Origin: SIG440 sp045645905
Lineage (GTDB): Bacteria > Bacillota > Clostridia > Monoglobales > Monoglobaceae
NCBI GenBank assembly: GCA_045645905.1
Contig: JAZRJT010000076.1
Span: forward strand, 1 to 34,315
DNA: 34,315 bases
Direction: 5' to 3'
Below, one piece after another: positions 1 through 7,655 of the stretch. Both the position numbers and the translations under genes were made by a program. The notes beneath the pieces are model-generated. The model did no database searches, was not told the origin of the DNA, and saw nothing but the letters and a program-made list of their open reading frames with translations. Position 1 is the stretch's first letter; the number at the start of each line of letters is the position of its first letter.

Positions 1-396
1 TGCAAGAACAGCTGCAAGGTAAACAGCACCAGGTCTTTCAGTTGCGTTGAAGCCCCAAACACCTTTGATTGTTGTTGGGTCCATATCCATTGTTTCTGAA
101 CCGTAACACCAGCAAGGTGTAACTGAAAGTGTAATAGCTACGCCTTCTTTCTTGAATTTGTCTGCACAAGCAGCTGCTTCAGGAACTCTGCCGATTGATT
201 TATCAGCCATAACAACTCTTACAGGTTCACCGTTTGAATAGTAAAGGTTTTCCTCAAAAAGTTTTTTTGCAGCATTAGCCATAGCCATAACCTGATCTTC
301 AAGACTTTCTCTAAGCTGCATAGGTCCGCGTCTGCCGTCAACTATTGGTCTGATTCCGATTGCCGGATAGTCACCGACATATCTGTTTTTTGCCAT
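1..396 (-). CDS. fucI: L-fucose isomerase, N-terminal part (cut by window edge)
   Basis: Reading the minus strand from the ATG at 396-394 gives an open frame to base 1 that begins MAKNRYVGDYPAIGIRPIVD. It continues through GRRGPMQLRESLEDQ, EAAACADKF, TVTPCWCYGSETMDMDPT and WGFNATERPGAVYLAA. These are the conserved N-terminal blocks of L-fucose isomerase, the enzyme that converts L-fucose to L-fuculose at the start of fucose catabolism in the cytoplasm. About 132 of roughly 590 residues are present, so the catalytic metal ligands lie outside the window. A strong Shine-Dalgarno site (AGGAGGAA on the minus strand, near 403-411) fixes the start. The gene diverges from an AraC-type regulator across about 130 bp. 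Family assignment is confident; the rest of the gene cannot be judged. Confidence 0.93.
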   Translation of the reverse strand, partial: MAKNRYVGDYPAIGIRPIVDGRRGPMQLRESLEDQVMAMANAAKKLFEENLYYSNGEPVRVVMADKSIGRVPEAAACADKFKKEGVAITLSVTPCWCYGSETMDMDPTTIKGVWGFNATERPGAVYLAAVLA

Positions 397-458
397 TTTT
401 TATTTCCTCCTCGTATATATGTAATTTAGAAAATTTGTTTCCATATATAATTATATAC

Positions 459-488
459 TTGCATTATACGAATTACTTGTGTTATAAT
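459..488 (+). promoter_or_regulatory. Sigma-A promoter for the AraC regulator
   Basis: TTGCAT (459-464) and TATAAT (483-488) are separated by 18 bp, and the AraC-family start codon is 39 bp downstream. Just upstream, 444-457 is a perfect 14-bp AT palindrome (TATATAATTATATA). It lies between the two divergent genes, so it may be part of the shared control region. No clear promoter for fucI could be chosen. Confidence 0.6.
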
Positions 489-527
489 AGAAAAAAGTAT
501 AACAATATTCAGTTTTTGGTGATTGAT

Positions 528-1373
528 ATGATTTACAATGAATTAAAACAAAGAGGCACTGCAGATTTCCCCATAGAATATCACTTTGTTGACAAAAATC
601 ACACACGTTATGAGATGTCTGCACATTGGCATTCTGAACTTGAAATTATAAGGATTTTACAGGGTGAACTGAAAGTCAGGCTTAATAACCAGAACTACAC
701 CGCAAAAGAGGGGGATGTTATTTTTGTCAACCCGGAAACCGTTCATGCGGCAAGTCCGGATGCTTGTGTGTATGAGTGTCTTATTTTTCATATTGATTTT
801 CTTGATACAGATATAAACAGCTGTCGCTTTTTTGTTGAAAGTATTTTAAACCGTGAATTTGCAATTAATGAATACACTCCTGCAGAACTTTCTGTTTTTC
901 ATACATCTGTGGATAACGCTTTTGAAGCAATCAAAAACAAATCATCAGGATATAAATTTAAGGTTATCGGCGCACTTTATGCAATGCTCGGCGTAATTGT
1001 TGACGAGCATCTTTACAGTTCGGTGAATTCTGATACATCAATTGCAAACAACAAAAATATTCCCAAGCTGAAGAGGGTGTTGATTTTTTTGCGTGAGAAC
1101 TATAACATACAGCTTACTCTTACTGATATGGCAAAAGCTGTTGGGATGTCACCCAAATATTTTTGTTATTTCTTTAAGGAAATGACGGGTAAAACACCTG
1201 TTGAATACCTTAATGCTTATCGTATAGAAAAAGCCTCGCAAATCCTGCTTAATTCCGACCAAAGTGTTACAGAAATTGCATTTTCGTGCGGTTTTAATGA
1301 TTTAAGCTATTTTATTAAAACATTTAAAGCACACAAAAATATTTCGCCTGCAAAATTCCGGAAAATGGATTAA
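528..1373 (+). CDS. AraC-family transcriptional regulator
   Basis: A 281-residue AraC/XylS-type regulator. The N-terminal half is a cupin sensor: HWHSELEIIRILQGELKVRL, then EGDVIFVNPETVH. The C-terminal ~100 residues carry the two helix-turn-helix motifs, the first around LTDMAKAVGMSPKYFCYFFK and the second around VTEIAFSCGFNDLSYFIKTF, ending in the usual SPAKFRK. The frame is open from 360, but the upstream stretch is low-complexity and overlaps the promoter and fucI start. The ATG at 528 gives a normal family length, although its ribosome binding site is weak. The gene is divergent from fucI, so it probably activates fucose or another sugar locus in response to a sugar; the ligand is inferred from context only. 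Confidence 0.85.
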   Translation: MIYNELKQRGTADFPIEYHFVDKNHTRYEMSAHWHSELEIIRILQGELKVRLNNQNYTAKEGDVIFVNPETVHAASPDACVYECLIFHIDFLDTDINSCRFFVESILNREFAINEYTPAELSVFHTSVDNAFEAIKNKSSGYKFKVIGALYAMLGVIVDEHLYSSVNSDTSIANNKNIPKLKRVLIFLRENYNIQLTLTDMAKAVGMSPKYFCYFFKEMTGKTPVEYLNAYRIEKASQILLNSDQSVTEIAFSCGFNDLSYFIKTFKAHKNISPAKFRKMD

Positions 1374-1396
1374 GTGAAAAAATTTTTAAAAAACTA

Positions 1397-1425
1397 TTGC
1401 ATTTTGGCAAAAAGTGTGTTATACT
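1397..1425 (+). promoter_or_regulatory. Sigma-A promoter of rplS
   Basis: TTGCAT (1397-1402), a 17-bp spacer and TATACT (1420-1425) form a good promoter. The start point would fall near 1432, leaving an ~80-nt leader before rplS. The leader contains a short CCTC...GAGG pairing (about 1456-1473). In some Firmicutes an L19 leader RNA sits in this place, but I could not match its structure. Confidence 0.75.
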
Positions 1426-1513
1426 CATTGAGTTAATTATGGGTAGTCCTCTGCTTATAGTCTATCTGGAGGCTGTATGGTATGAATATCTGAAATAGAA
1501 AGGATGTAAAAAT

Positions 1514-1855
1514 ATGAACATTTTAGACCAGATTACACAGGAACAGATCAGAACAGATCTTCCCCAGCTTAACATCGGTGACACAGTTCGCGTATATGTT
1601 AAGGTAAAAGAAGGAAACAGAGAAAGAGTTCAGATGTTCGAAGGAACAATCATCAAGAAGAATCACGGCGGAATCCGTGAAACTTTCACAGTAAGAAGAC
1701 TTTCTTACGGTGTTGGTGTTGAAAGAACATTCCCCGTAAACTCACCTAACATTGACCGTATTGAAGTTTCAAGACGTGGTAAGGTTAGACGTGCGAAGCT
1801 CTACTATCTCCGTGATAGAGTTGGTAAGGCTGCTAAGGTTAAAGAAAAGATTTAA
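1514..1855 (+). CDS. rplS: 50S ribosomal protein L19
   Basis: A 113-residue protein of standard L19 length. It contains IGDTVRVYVKVKEGNRERVQ, FEGTIIKKNHGGIRETFTVR and the C-terminal RGKVRRAKLYYLRDR typical of the family. L19 lies at the 30S-50S interface of the ribosome. The start is set by AAAGGATG about 5 bases upstream. In many Firmicutes rplS ends an rpsP-rimM-trmD operon; here it follows an AraC gene and has its own promoter. The downstream partners lepB and rbgA match the clostridial order. Confidence 0.98.
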   Translation: MNILDQITQEQIRTDLPQLNIGDTVRVYVKVKEGNRERVQMFEGTIIKKNHGGIRETFTVRRLSYGVGVERTFPVNSPNIDRIEVSRRGKVRRAKLYYLRDRVGKAAKVKEKI

Positions 1856-1863
1856 CATCCAAT

Positions 1864-1892
1864 ATGGCGGGTATTTTCAAAATACCTGCCAT
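1864..1892 (+). terminator. Hairpin between rplS and lepB
   Basis: The arms 1864-1877 and 1879-1892 are complementary over 14 bp with one G-T pair. The T-tract after the stem is poor (TTCACT), so this may be a weak terminator or an RNA processing/stability hairpin that sets rplS apart from lepB. Confidence 0.5.
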
Positions 1893-1924
1893 TTCACTAT
1901 CTAAACTTATAAAGGATGGTTATT

Positions 1925-2548
1925 ATGGAAAATTTCGAAAATAAAAATTTAGAAACATTCGAGGAAAAAAACTCCGGAACAGATTGGAAGAAGGAAATGT
2001 GGGAATGGGTTAAAACTATAGTTATTGCTGTTGCTATTGCTTTGCTTCTTAAAACCTTTGTTATGACTCTTGCAAAGGTTGACGGTCAATCTATGGAGCC
2101 AACTCTTCAGCATGCTGACCGTATGTATGTTAACAAGCTGTTTTACACTCCCGAAAGAGGAGATGTTGTGATTGTTGAAACAGGCGACCCCAACGCACCC
2201 TTTTATATTAAACGTGTAATAGCAACAGAGGGAGATACTTTGTTTATCGACTTTGAGACAAGTGACGTATATGTAAACGGTGAAATAATTGACGAACCTT
2301 ACATTGCAGAGCCCACGCGCCGTACAGGCAGCTATATTAATAAGCAGATTGCAAAAGGAAAATTCAGCCGTGAAAATCCGCTTGTAATTGGCGAAGACCA
2401 GGTGTTTGTTATGGGTGACAATCGAAACAACAGTAAGGATAGCCGTGAAATAGGTCCTGTATCGGTGGATGATATTACTGGTCACGCAGTATTAAGATTC
2501 TGGCCGTTTGATAAAATAGGTAATACAGATTATTCTTTTGAAGAATAG
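1925..2548 (+). CDS. lepB: Signal peptidase I
   Basis: A 207-residue type I signal peptidase (S26), which removes signal peptides from secreted proteins on the outer face of the membrane. One N-terminal membrane segment (about residues 31-50, TIVIAVAIALLLKTFVMTLA) is followed by the catalytic Ser56 in GQSMEPTL and the general-base Lys96 in FYIKRVIA. The box GDNRNNSKDSREIGPV follows near the C-terminus. An upstream ATG at 1916 lies inside the Shine-Dalgarno sequence AAGGATGG, so the ATG at 1925, 5 bases after it, is the better start. The gene lies between rplS and rbgA, as in many Clostridia. Confidence 0.96.
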   Translation: MENFENKNLETFEEKNSGTDWKKEMWEWVKTIVIAVAIALLLKTFVMTLAKVDGQSMEPTLQHADRMYVNKLFYTPERGDVVIVETGDPNAPFYIKRVIATEGDTLFIDFETSDVYVNGEIIDEPYIAEPTRRTGSYINKQIAKGKFSRENPLVIGEDQVFVMGDNRNNSKDSREIGPVSVDDITGHAVLRFWPFDKIGNTDYSFEE

Positions 2549-2551
2549 AGG

Positions 2552-2579
2552 AAAATAACGTGAAAAATCACGTTATTTT
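2552..2579. terminator. Terminator hairpin after lepB
   Basis: A perfect 12-bp inverted repeat (AAAATAACGTGA at 2552-2563 and its complement at 2568-2579) with a 4-base loop begins 3 bases after the lepB stop codon. The A-rich and T-rich ends would let it work in either direction. Confidence 0.7.
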
Positions 2580-2590
2580 CTGGCAGATTT

Positions 2591-2650
2591 AATTGCATCG
2601 CCGAAATTTTCGCACCATATATGGTGCGAAACGACGATGTGCATAATTTC
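2591..2650. repeat. Long imperfect palindrome with a perfect 24-bp core
   Basis: Bases 2608-2631 are a perfect 24-bp palindrome centred on CCATAT/ATATGG. Pairing continues outward imperfectly (CATCGCCG against CGACGATG, and AATTGCATCG against CGATGTGCATAATT), so nearly 60 bp are near-symmetric. It does not code convincingly. It could be a second terminator, an operator or a small palindromic element. Confidence 0.6.
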
Positions 2651-2664
2651 CATTATACGCCTTA

Positions 2665-2713
2665 TCTGCCCACGTTAAGAGTGTATAAAATTCTATTATT
2701 TTTTGTGGGCAGA
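2665..2713. repeat. Inverted repeat TCTGCCCAC/GTGGGCAGA before rbgA
   Basis: TCTGCCCAC at 2665-2673 is perfectly complementary to GTGGGCAGA at 2705-2713, with a 31-base AT-rich loop. The 3' arm ends in the AGAAAGG that precedes rbgA. The same TGGGCAGA core recurs in the terminator after rbgA. Confidence 0.5.
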
Positions 2714-2731
2714 AAGGCTATGGAAATTTTA

Positions 2732-3580
2732 ATGCAGATACAATGGTTTCCGGGGCATATGGCAAAAACCCGCAAGCTTATCACCGAAAACTTAAAGCTT
2801 GTTGATGTGGTGATAGAGCTTGTGGATGCAAGGCTTCCGCTTTCGTCAAGAAACCCCGAAATTGACAGAATTGTGGGCAAAAAGCCCCGTGTGCTTATTT
2901 TAAATAAAAGTGACATTGCAGACCCGACCGCAAACGATTTATGGGTGAAATATTTTGAGAAAAAAGGTATTTGCACCATTCTGGCAGACAGCCTTTCGGG
3001 CAAAGGCCTGAAAAATTTCGACCGGGCAATTGACAAAGTTCTTGCTGATAAATTTGCCAGAGAATGTGAAAAGGGTATGATGCGACGTGCAGTAAAAATG
3101 CTTGTTGTGGGTATACCCAATGTGGGTAAATCATCTTTTATCAATAGACTTTCGGGCAGAGCTGCCGCAAAAGTGGGTGACCGACCTGGTATTACCACCG
3201 CCAAGCAATGGATAAGGGTTTCGGGCAAATATGAATTGCTTGACACTCCGGGTATCTTGTGGCCCAAATTTGAAGATGTAGAGGTTGGCAGACGTATTGC
3301 CTTTACCGGCGGTATCAAAGACGAGATTATGGATGTTGAGGAGCTTGCTTTTTATCTTTTAGGATTCTTGCGTAATAATTATTGCGATTTACTGATATCA
3401 AGATTTAAACTTGATGAAAACCTTAACGAATATGACGATTTTGAACTTTTGGAGCTTATTGGCAAAAAGCGTGGATGTATTGTTTCAGGCGGTAATGTCG
3501 ATACACTTCGGGCAGCAAATCTTATTCTTGATGAATTCAGGGCGGCAAAGATAGGAAAAATCTCTTTGGAAATGCCGTAA
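2732..3580 (+). CDS. rbgA: Ribosome biogenesis GTPase RbgA (YlqF)
   Basis: A 282-residue circularly permuted GTPase that helps late assembly of the 50S subunit. It begins MQIQWFPGHMAKTRK, the family signature. The G motifs come in permuted order: G4 NKSD (about residue 61), then G1 GIPNVGKSSF, the switch GDRPGITT and G3 DTPG. The C-terminal helical RNA-binding domain follows. The open frame extends upstream to 2621, but that part runs through a palindrome. The ATG at 2720 is too close to its AAAGG. The ATG at 2732 is preceded by GGA at 7 bases and gives the 282 residues I recall for the Bacillus protein. Confidence 0.95.
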   Translation: MQIQWFPGHMAKTRKLITENLKLVDVVIELVDARLPLSSRNPEIDRIVGKKPRVLILNKSDIADPTANDLWVKYFEKKGICTILADSLSGKGLKNFDRAIDKVLADKFARECEKGMMRRAVKMLVVGIPNVGKSSFINRLSGRAAAKVGDRPGITTAKQWIRVSGKYELLDTPGILWPKFEDVEVGRRIAFTGGIKDEIMDVEELAFYLLGFLRNNYCDLLISRFKLDENLNEYDDFELLELIGKKRGCIVSGGNVDTLRAANLILDEFRAAKIGKISLEMP

Positions 3581-3592
3581 AAGTGGACATCT

Positions 3593-3625
3593 TGGGCAGA
3601 TATTTCTTATATCTGCCCATTTTTT
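3593..3625 (+). terminator. Rho-independent terminator after rbgA
   Basis: TGGGCAGATAT (3593-3603), loop TTCTT and ATATCTGCCCA (3609-3619) make a perfect 11-bp stem followed by six T residues. rnhB starts only 16 bases beyond it, so rnhB needs readthrough or an upstream promoter I did not identify. Confidence 0.88.
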
Positions 3626-3641
3626 ACAGAAAGGAAAAAGT

Positions 3642-4244
3642 ATGATGAAAGAAATTGAAAATTCCTTATATAAAGAAGGTTACAAACTTATTGCAGGTGT
3701 TGACGAGGCAGGAAGAGGACCCCTTGCGGGTCCTGTATGTGCTGCGGCGGTTATTCTGCCCGAGGATTTAGTTATCGAAGGGATTAATGATTCCAAAAAA
3801 CTAACCGAAAAAAAGCGTGAACAGCTTTTTGATGTGATAATTGATTCAGCTACTGCGTATTCAATTGAATTTGCATCTCCTGACGTGATTGACGAGATAA
3901 ATATTAAACAAGCAACTTCACTTGCAATGCATAATGCAGTAAAAAATCTTGATACTTCAGCAGATTTTGTAATTATAGACGGCAATGATAAAATTCCTTA
4001 TGATATTCCCTATAGATATATAGTAAAGGGTGATGCAAAATCTCAGTCAATTGCGGCGGCATCAATCTTAGCAAAGGTAAGCCGTGACAGATTAATGGTT
4101 GAGCTTGATAAGGAGTATCCCGAATACGGATTTGCCAAGCACAAGGGCTATGGAACACCAGCTCATTGTGAGGCAATACGGAAATACGGCGTTCTGCCTG
4201 TTCACAGAAAATCATTTATGACGGCAAAGGTTTTGGGAAAATGA
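3642..4244 (+). CDS. rnhB: Ribonuclease HII
   Basis: A 200-residue RNase HII, which cuts the RNA strand of RNA-DNA hybrids and removes ribonucleotides misincorporated in DNA. Visible motifs are GVDEAGRGPLAGPV with catalytic Asp21 and Glu22, NDSKKLTEKKRE, the IDGND aspartate and KGDAKSQSIAAASILAKVSRD, followed by HKGYGTPAH. Two ATG codons are adjacent (3642 and 3645) behind AAAGGAAAAAGT; the first is used here. It overlaps yraN by ATGA, which indicates translational coupling. The rbgA-rnhB-yraN order is conserved in Clostridia. Confidence 0.97.
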   Translation: MMKEIENSLYKEGYKLIAGVDEAGRGPLAGPVCAAAVILPEDLVIEGINDSKKLTEKKREQLFDVIIDSATAYSIEFASPDVIDEINIKQATSLAMHNAVKNLDTSADFVIIDGNDKIPYDIPYRYIVKGDAKSQSIAAASILAKVSRDRLMVELDKEYPEYGFAKHKGYGTPAHCEAIRKYGVLPVHRKSFMTAKVLGK

Positions 4245-4630
4245 GAAAAGGCTTTTTTAACAAAATGCAGGGCAGACTCGGTGAAGATTCAGCGGCAGAA
4301 TACCTTAAATCAAATAGATATAAAATCTTAAAGTGTAACTATAAAAATAAAATGGGTGAGATAGATATTATTGCCCAAAAGGACGAAGATTTAGTTTTCA
4401 TTGAGGTAAAAACAAGGAGTTCAGCAGAGTTTGGAACACCATCCCAGGCTGTTACATACAATAAAAAACAACGGATTATTAATACTGCAAAGTGGTATGT
4501 TATGGAAAACCCAACAAATCTCAACATCCGTTTTGATGTTATTGAGGTTTTTGGTATATTTACAGGTGACAGTTTTGAAGTTGAAAATATAAATCATATT
4601 CAAAATGCAATTTTGGAGGTAAGGCTGTGA
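4241..4630 (+). CDS. yraN: YraN family protein (UPF0102), nuclease-like fold
   Basis: A 129-residue UPF0102/YraN protein. The core has the restriction-endonuclease-like pattern GRLGEDSAAEYL, then GEIDIIAQKDEDLVFIEVKTRS, in which the Asp and the ExK pair would bind metal. Its cellular role is not established; the fold suggests DNA or RNA processing. It overlaps rnhB at its start (ATGA) and the next gene at its end (GTGA), so all three are probably translated from one message. Confidence 0.92.
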   Translation: MRKGFFNKMQGRLGEDSAAEYLKSNRYKILKCNYKNKMGEIDIIAQKDEDLVFIEVKTRSSAEFGTPSQAVTYNKKQRIINTAKWYVMENPTNLNIRFDVIEVFGIFTGDSFEVENINHIQNAILEVRL

Positions 4631-5559
4631 CGGTTTTTGACGCACATTGCGACACAGTGCAAAAGATATGTGATTTTGGCGGCAATCTTGTTGACAATTC
4701 ATATCATATAGATTTAAACCGACTAAACACCTTTGATGGCTACATACAGATTTTTGCGGCATTTATCGACAAACAAAGTGATGTTTTGCCGCCTTTTAAA
4801 AGATGTAATCAACTTATTGACAGATATTTTTATGAAATCAGTGATGCAGAGGGCAAAATTTCTCATTGTATAAATTCAACCGATATAAAATCAGCATTAA
4901 ATGAAGGAAAACTTGCGACACTGCTAAGCATTGAGGGTGGCGAGGCATTAGAGGGAAATCTCAATAACCTGAATTATTTTTATAACCGCGGTGTCCGTGC
5001 AATGACTTTAACGTGGAATTATACAAATGAAATTTCGGGCGGAATTGCTGATAAAGACGACACCGGGCTTACGAATTTCGGGAAAAGTGTTGTTTCAAAA
5101 ATGAACGAACTGGGTATGATGATTGATGTGTCGCATATTTCAGAGCGAGGCTTTTGGGATGTTATAAAGCAAACAAAAATGCCCATTGCTGCGACACATT
5201 CAAATGCTAAAAAACTTTGTCCCAACTCGCGAAACCTCAGCGACGAGCAGATTTGTGCAATAATAGAAAATGGTGGCTGTATAGGCATTAATCTATATTC
5301 TGAGTTTATCAGCGAAGATAAATGCAATATAAAAGATGTAATAAATCATATTGAACATATTCTTTCGCTGGGCGGGGAAAATAATGTTGGTCTGGGCTGT
5401 GATTTTGACGGTATGTCAAAGCTTCCCAAGGGGATAGACGGCGTGCAGGATATCTATAAATTATTTGATGAAATGCAAAGACTGGGTTATGCAGATTTAC
5501 TGATAAAAAGGATAGCATCAGGCAATTTTTTAAACCTTTGTAAAAAAATTTTGTTATAA
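4627..5559 (+). CDS. Membrane dipeptidase family protein (peptidase M19)
   Basis: A 310-residue protein of the renal/microsomal dipeptidase family, zinc enzymes of the amidohydrolase type that hydrolyse dipeptides. Metal and active-site motifs are FDAHCDT (residues 4-10), the SIEGGEAL glutamate, DVSHIS, AATHSNAKKLCPNSRN and GLGCDFDG. There is no signal peptide or membrane segment, so it should be cytosolic despite the family name. Translation starts at a GTG that overlaps the yraN stop codon, behind GGAGGTAAGGC. True substrates of bacterial members vary and cannot be read from sequence. Confidence 0.92.
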   Translation: MTVFDAHCDTVQKICDFGGNLVDNSYHIDLNRLNTFDGYIQIFAAFIDKQSDVLPPFKRCNQLIDRYFYEISDAEGKISHCINSTDIKSALNEGKLATLLSIEGGEALEGNLNNLNYFYNRGVRAMTLTWNYTNEISGGIADKDDTGLTNFGKSVVSKMNELGMMIDVSHISERGFWDVIKQTKMPIAATHSNAKKLCPNSRNLSDEQICAIIENGGCIGINLYSEFISEDKCNIKDVINHIEHILSLGGENNVGLGCDFDGMSKLPKGIDGVQDIYKLFDEMQRLGYADLLIKRIASGNFLNLCKKILL

Positions 5560-5571
5560 CATAAAAAAAGG

Positions 5572-5600
5572 TTGAAATTTTTTATATTTTGTATTAAAAT
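5572..5600 (+). promoter_or_regulatory. Sigma-A promoter for the aminotransferase-proC pair
   Basis: TTGAAA (5572-5577), 17 bp and TAAAAT (5595-5600), 39 bp before the start codon. An overlapping TATAAT lies at 5600-5605 but has no well-spaced -35. Confidence 0.55.
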
Positions 5601-5638
5601 ATAATCTAATGTAATTTTAGACAGTTAGGAGAGTTCAA

Positions 5639-6835
5639 ATGCAGACATATATTTCAAAGAAAGCGAAGAGCATAAGCCCTTCACCCACCTTATCACTTGA
5701 CGCAAAGTTCAAGCAGATGAAAAAGCAGGGTATTCCGGTAGTTGGTTTCGGTGCAGGAGAGCCCGATTTTGCTACTCCCGAGAATGTAAGAGCTGCCGGC
5801 ATAAAGGCTATTGAAACAGGTCATACAAGATACACCCCTGCGTCAGGTACTGTTGAATTAAAAGAGGCAATTTGTGCCAAGATAAAAAGGGATACAGGTC
5901 TTGATTACGGTATTGAAAACATTGTTGTCAGCAATGGTGGCAAACATTGCCTTACAAACATATTTATGGCAATCTGTGAGCCCGGCGACGAAGTTATCAT
6001 TCCCGCACCATTCTGGGTAAGCTATCCTGAAATGGTTAAGATGGCTGACGGTGTTCCTGTATATCTTAATACAACCGAAGAAACAAATTTCAAGTTTTCA
6101 CCCGAAGACCTTGAAAAACATATTACCCCCAAAACACGTGCTTTGGTTCTTAACACACCAAGCAATCCTACAGGTATGGTATATACAAAGGAAGAGCTTG
6201 AAAAGATTGCAGAAATCGCTGTTAAGAATAATATTTATGTTGTATTTGACGAAATATACGAAAAGCTGGTTTACGAGGGCGAGCATGTAAATATTGCAAC
6301 GCTTGGTGATGAAATCAAAAACCTTACTGTTATAGTAAACGGTATGGCTAAGGCTTACGCAATGACAGGCTGGAGAATCGGTTTCACTGCATCAAATGCA
6401 GAGCTTGCAAAGGCAATGTCAAACATCCAGAGCCATGCAACATCTAACCCCAACTCAATTGCACAGTTTGCATCAGTTGAAGCACTGAGCGGCGACCAGT
6501 CATCTATTGATACAATGCGTGCAGAATATATTAAGCGCAGAGATTATATGGTTGAAAGAATTAATTCAATTGACGGAGTAAGCTGCATAAAACCCAATGG
6601 TGCGTTTTATATCTTTATGAATGTCAGAGAACTTCTCGGCAAGGAGCTTTACGGCAAGGTGTTCAGCAGTGCAACCGAGCTTTGTGCCGATATTTTAGAC
6701 CGTGCACTTGTTGCTCTTGTTCCCAGTGAAGGTTTTGGAATTGACGGATATGTACGTTTTTCATATGCTACATCTATGGAAACGATAAAAGAAGGTCTTG
6801 ACAGAATTGAAAAATACATCAAAGAAGAATTTTAA
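5639..6835 (+). CDS. aspB: Pyridoxal-phosphate aspartate aminotransferase
   Basis: A 398-residue class I aminotransferase of the aspB (subgroup Ib) type, which interconverts aspartate and 2-oxoglutarate with oxaloacetate and glutamate. Motifs include the N-terminal GFGAGEPDFATPENV, NTPSNPTGMVY, VVFDEIYEKLVYEG and NGMAKAYAMTGWRIGF with the PLP-binding Lys238. The arginine that binds the substrate carboxylate lies in the C-terminal FSYATS region. AGGAGAG precedes the ATG. It is 15 bases upstream of proC, so the two probably form one amino-acid unit. Specificity could extend to other amino acids, as often happens in this subgroup. Confidence 0.92.
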   Translation: MQTYISKKAKSISPSPTLSLDAKFKQMKKQGIPVVGFGAGEPDFATPENVRAAGIKAIETGHTRYTPASGTVELKEAICAKIKRDTGLDYGIENIVVSNGGKHCLTNIFMAICEPGDEVIIPAPFWVSYPEMVKMADGVPVYLNTTEETNFKFSPEDLEKHITPKTRALVLNTPSNPTGMVYTKEELEKIAEIAVKNNIYVVFDEIYEKLVYEGEHVNIATLGDEIKNLTVIVNGMAKAYAMTGWRIGFTASNAELAKAMSNIQSHATSNPNSIAQFASVEALSGDQSSIDTMRAEYIKRRDYMVERINSIDGVSCIKPNGAFYIFMNVRELLGKELYGKVFSSATELCADILDRALVALVPSEGFGIDGYVRFSYATSMETIKEGLDRIEKYIKEEF

Positions 6836-6850
6836 AAAAGGAGAATTGCT

Positions 6851-7648
6851 GTGAATATCGGTATTATTGGTGCAGGAAACATGTCATCTGCTCTTGCAGG
6901 TGGGTTTATAACATCAGGAATTATCAGACCTGACGAATTATCAATAAGCGATAAAAAGTCTACCTGCCTCTCAAAATGGCAGACAATGGGCGTGTTTACA
7001 ACCGAAGATAATACCGAGGTTTTAAAGCACAGTGATATTGTTATTTTTGCAGTAAAACCCAACATTTTGCCCATTGTTCTTGAGGAGGCAAAGGCTTTTA
7101 CCCATGATAAAATTTTTATTTCCATTGCAGCAGGTGTCACCATTGACACAATTGAGGGTATCCTTGGCAGTAATGTAAAAATCATCCGAGCAATGCCCAA
7201 TACTCCTGCAAAGGTTAATTGCGGTATTACTGTAATTACACCAAATAACAACATTACCGAAACCGAACTAGAAATGGCTGAAAAGGTTCTTTCAGGCGTT
7301 GGTGAAGTTGTTGTTCTTGAGGAAAAATATATTAATGCGGCAACAGCACTTCACGGCAGCAGTCCTGCATATGTTTATATGCTGATTGATGCTATGGCTG
7401 ACAGCGGTGTTAAATACGGAATTCCCAAGGATATTTCTTTGCGTCTTGCGGCAAAAGCTGTAGAAGGTGCTGCAAAAATGGTTCTTGAAACAGGCGAGCA
7501 CCCACAGGTATTAAAGGATGCTGTGTGCTCACCCGGCGGCACAACAATCGAAGCTGTTTGTGAGCTTGAAAGAGCCGGTTTTATGTCGTCAGTTGACCGT
7601 GCAATAGATGCTTGTGTAAAAAAAGCTGACGATATGTCTAAACGATAA
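6851..7648 (+). CDS. proC: Pyrroline-5-carboxylate reductase
   Basis: A 265-residue enzyme that makes proline from pyrroline-5-carboxylate with NAD(P)H. It starts with the Rossmann motif GIIGAGNMSSALAGGF, continues with FAVKPNILPIV and RAMPNTPAKVNCG, and has the signature ALHGSSPAYVYMLIDAMADS followed by CSPGGTTIEAV. Full family length. It begins at a GTG behind AAAAAGGAGAATT. The GSS in place of the more usual GSG is, as far as I know, common in clostridial ProC and not a defect. Confidence 0.96.
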   Translation: MNIGIIGAGNMSSALAGGFITSGIIRPDELSISDKKSTCLSKWQTMGVFTTEDNTEVLKHSDIVIFAVKPNILPIVLEEAKAFTHDKIFISIAAGVTIDTIEGILGSNVKIIRAMPNTPAKVNCGITVITPNNNITETELEMAEKVLSGVGEVVVLEEKYINAATALHGSSPAYVYMLIDAMADSGVKYGIPKDISLRLAAKAVEGAAKMVLETGEHPQVLKDAVCSPGGTTIEAVCELERAGFMSSVDRAIDACVKKADDMSKR

Positions 7649-7655
7649 TATTAAA

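Noticed and set aside
360..527. N-terminal extension of the AraC regulator
   Set aside because: It overlaps the fucI start, runs across the predicted promoter, and is low-complexity sequence.
1432..1513. L19 leader RNA
   Set aside because: Position fits, but I could not reproduce the known structure with confidence by eye.
2621..2731. N-terminal extension of RbgA
   Set aside because: It would translate the palindrome and inverted repeat, does not look like the family, and the protein start MQIQWFPGHMAK is standard.
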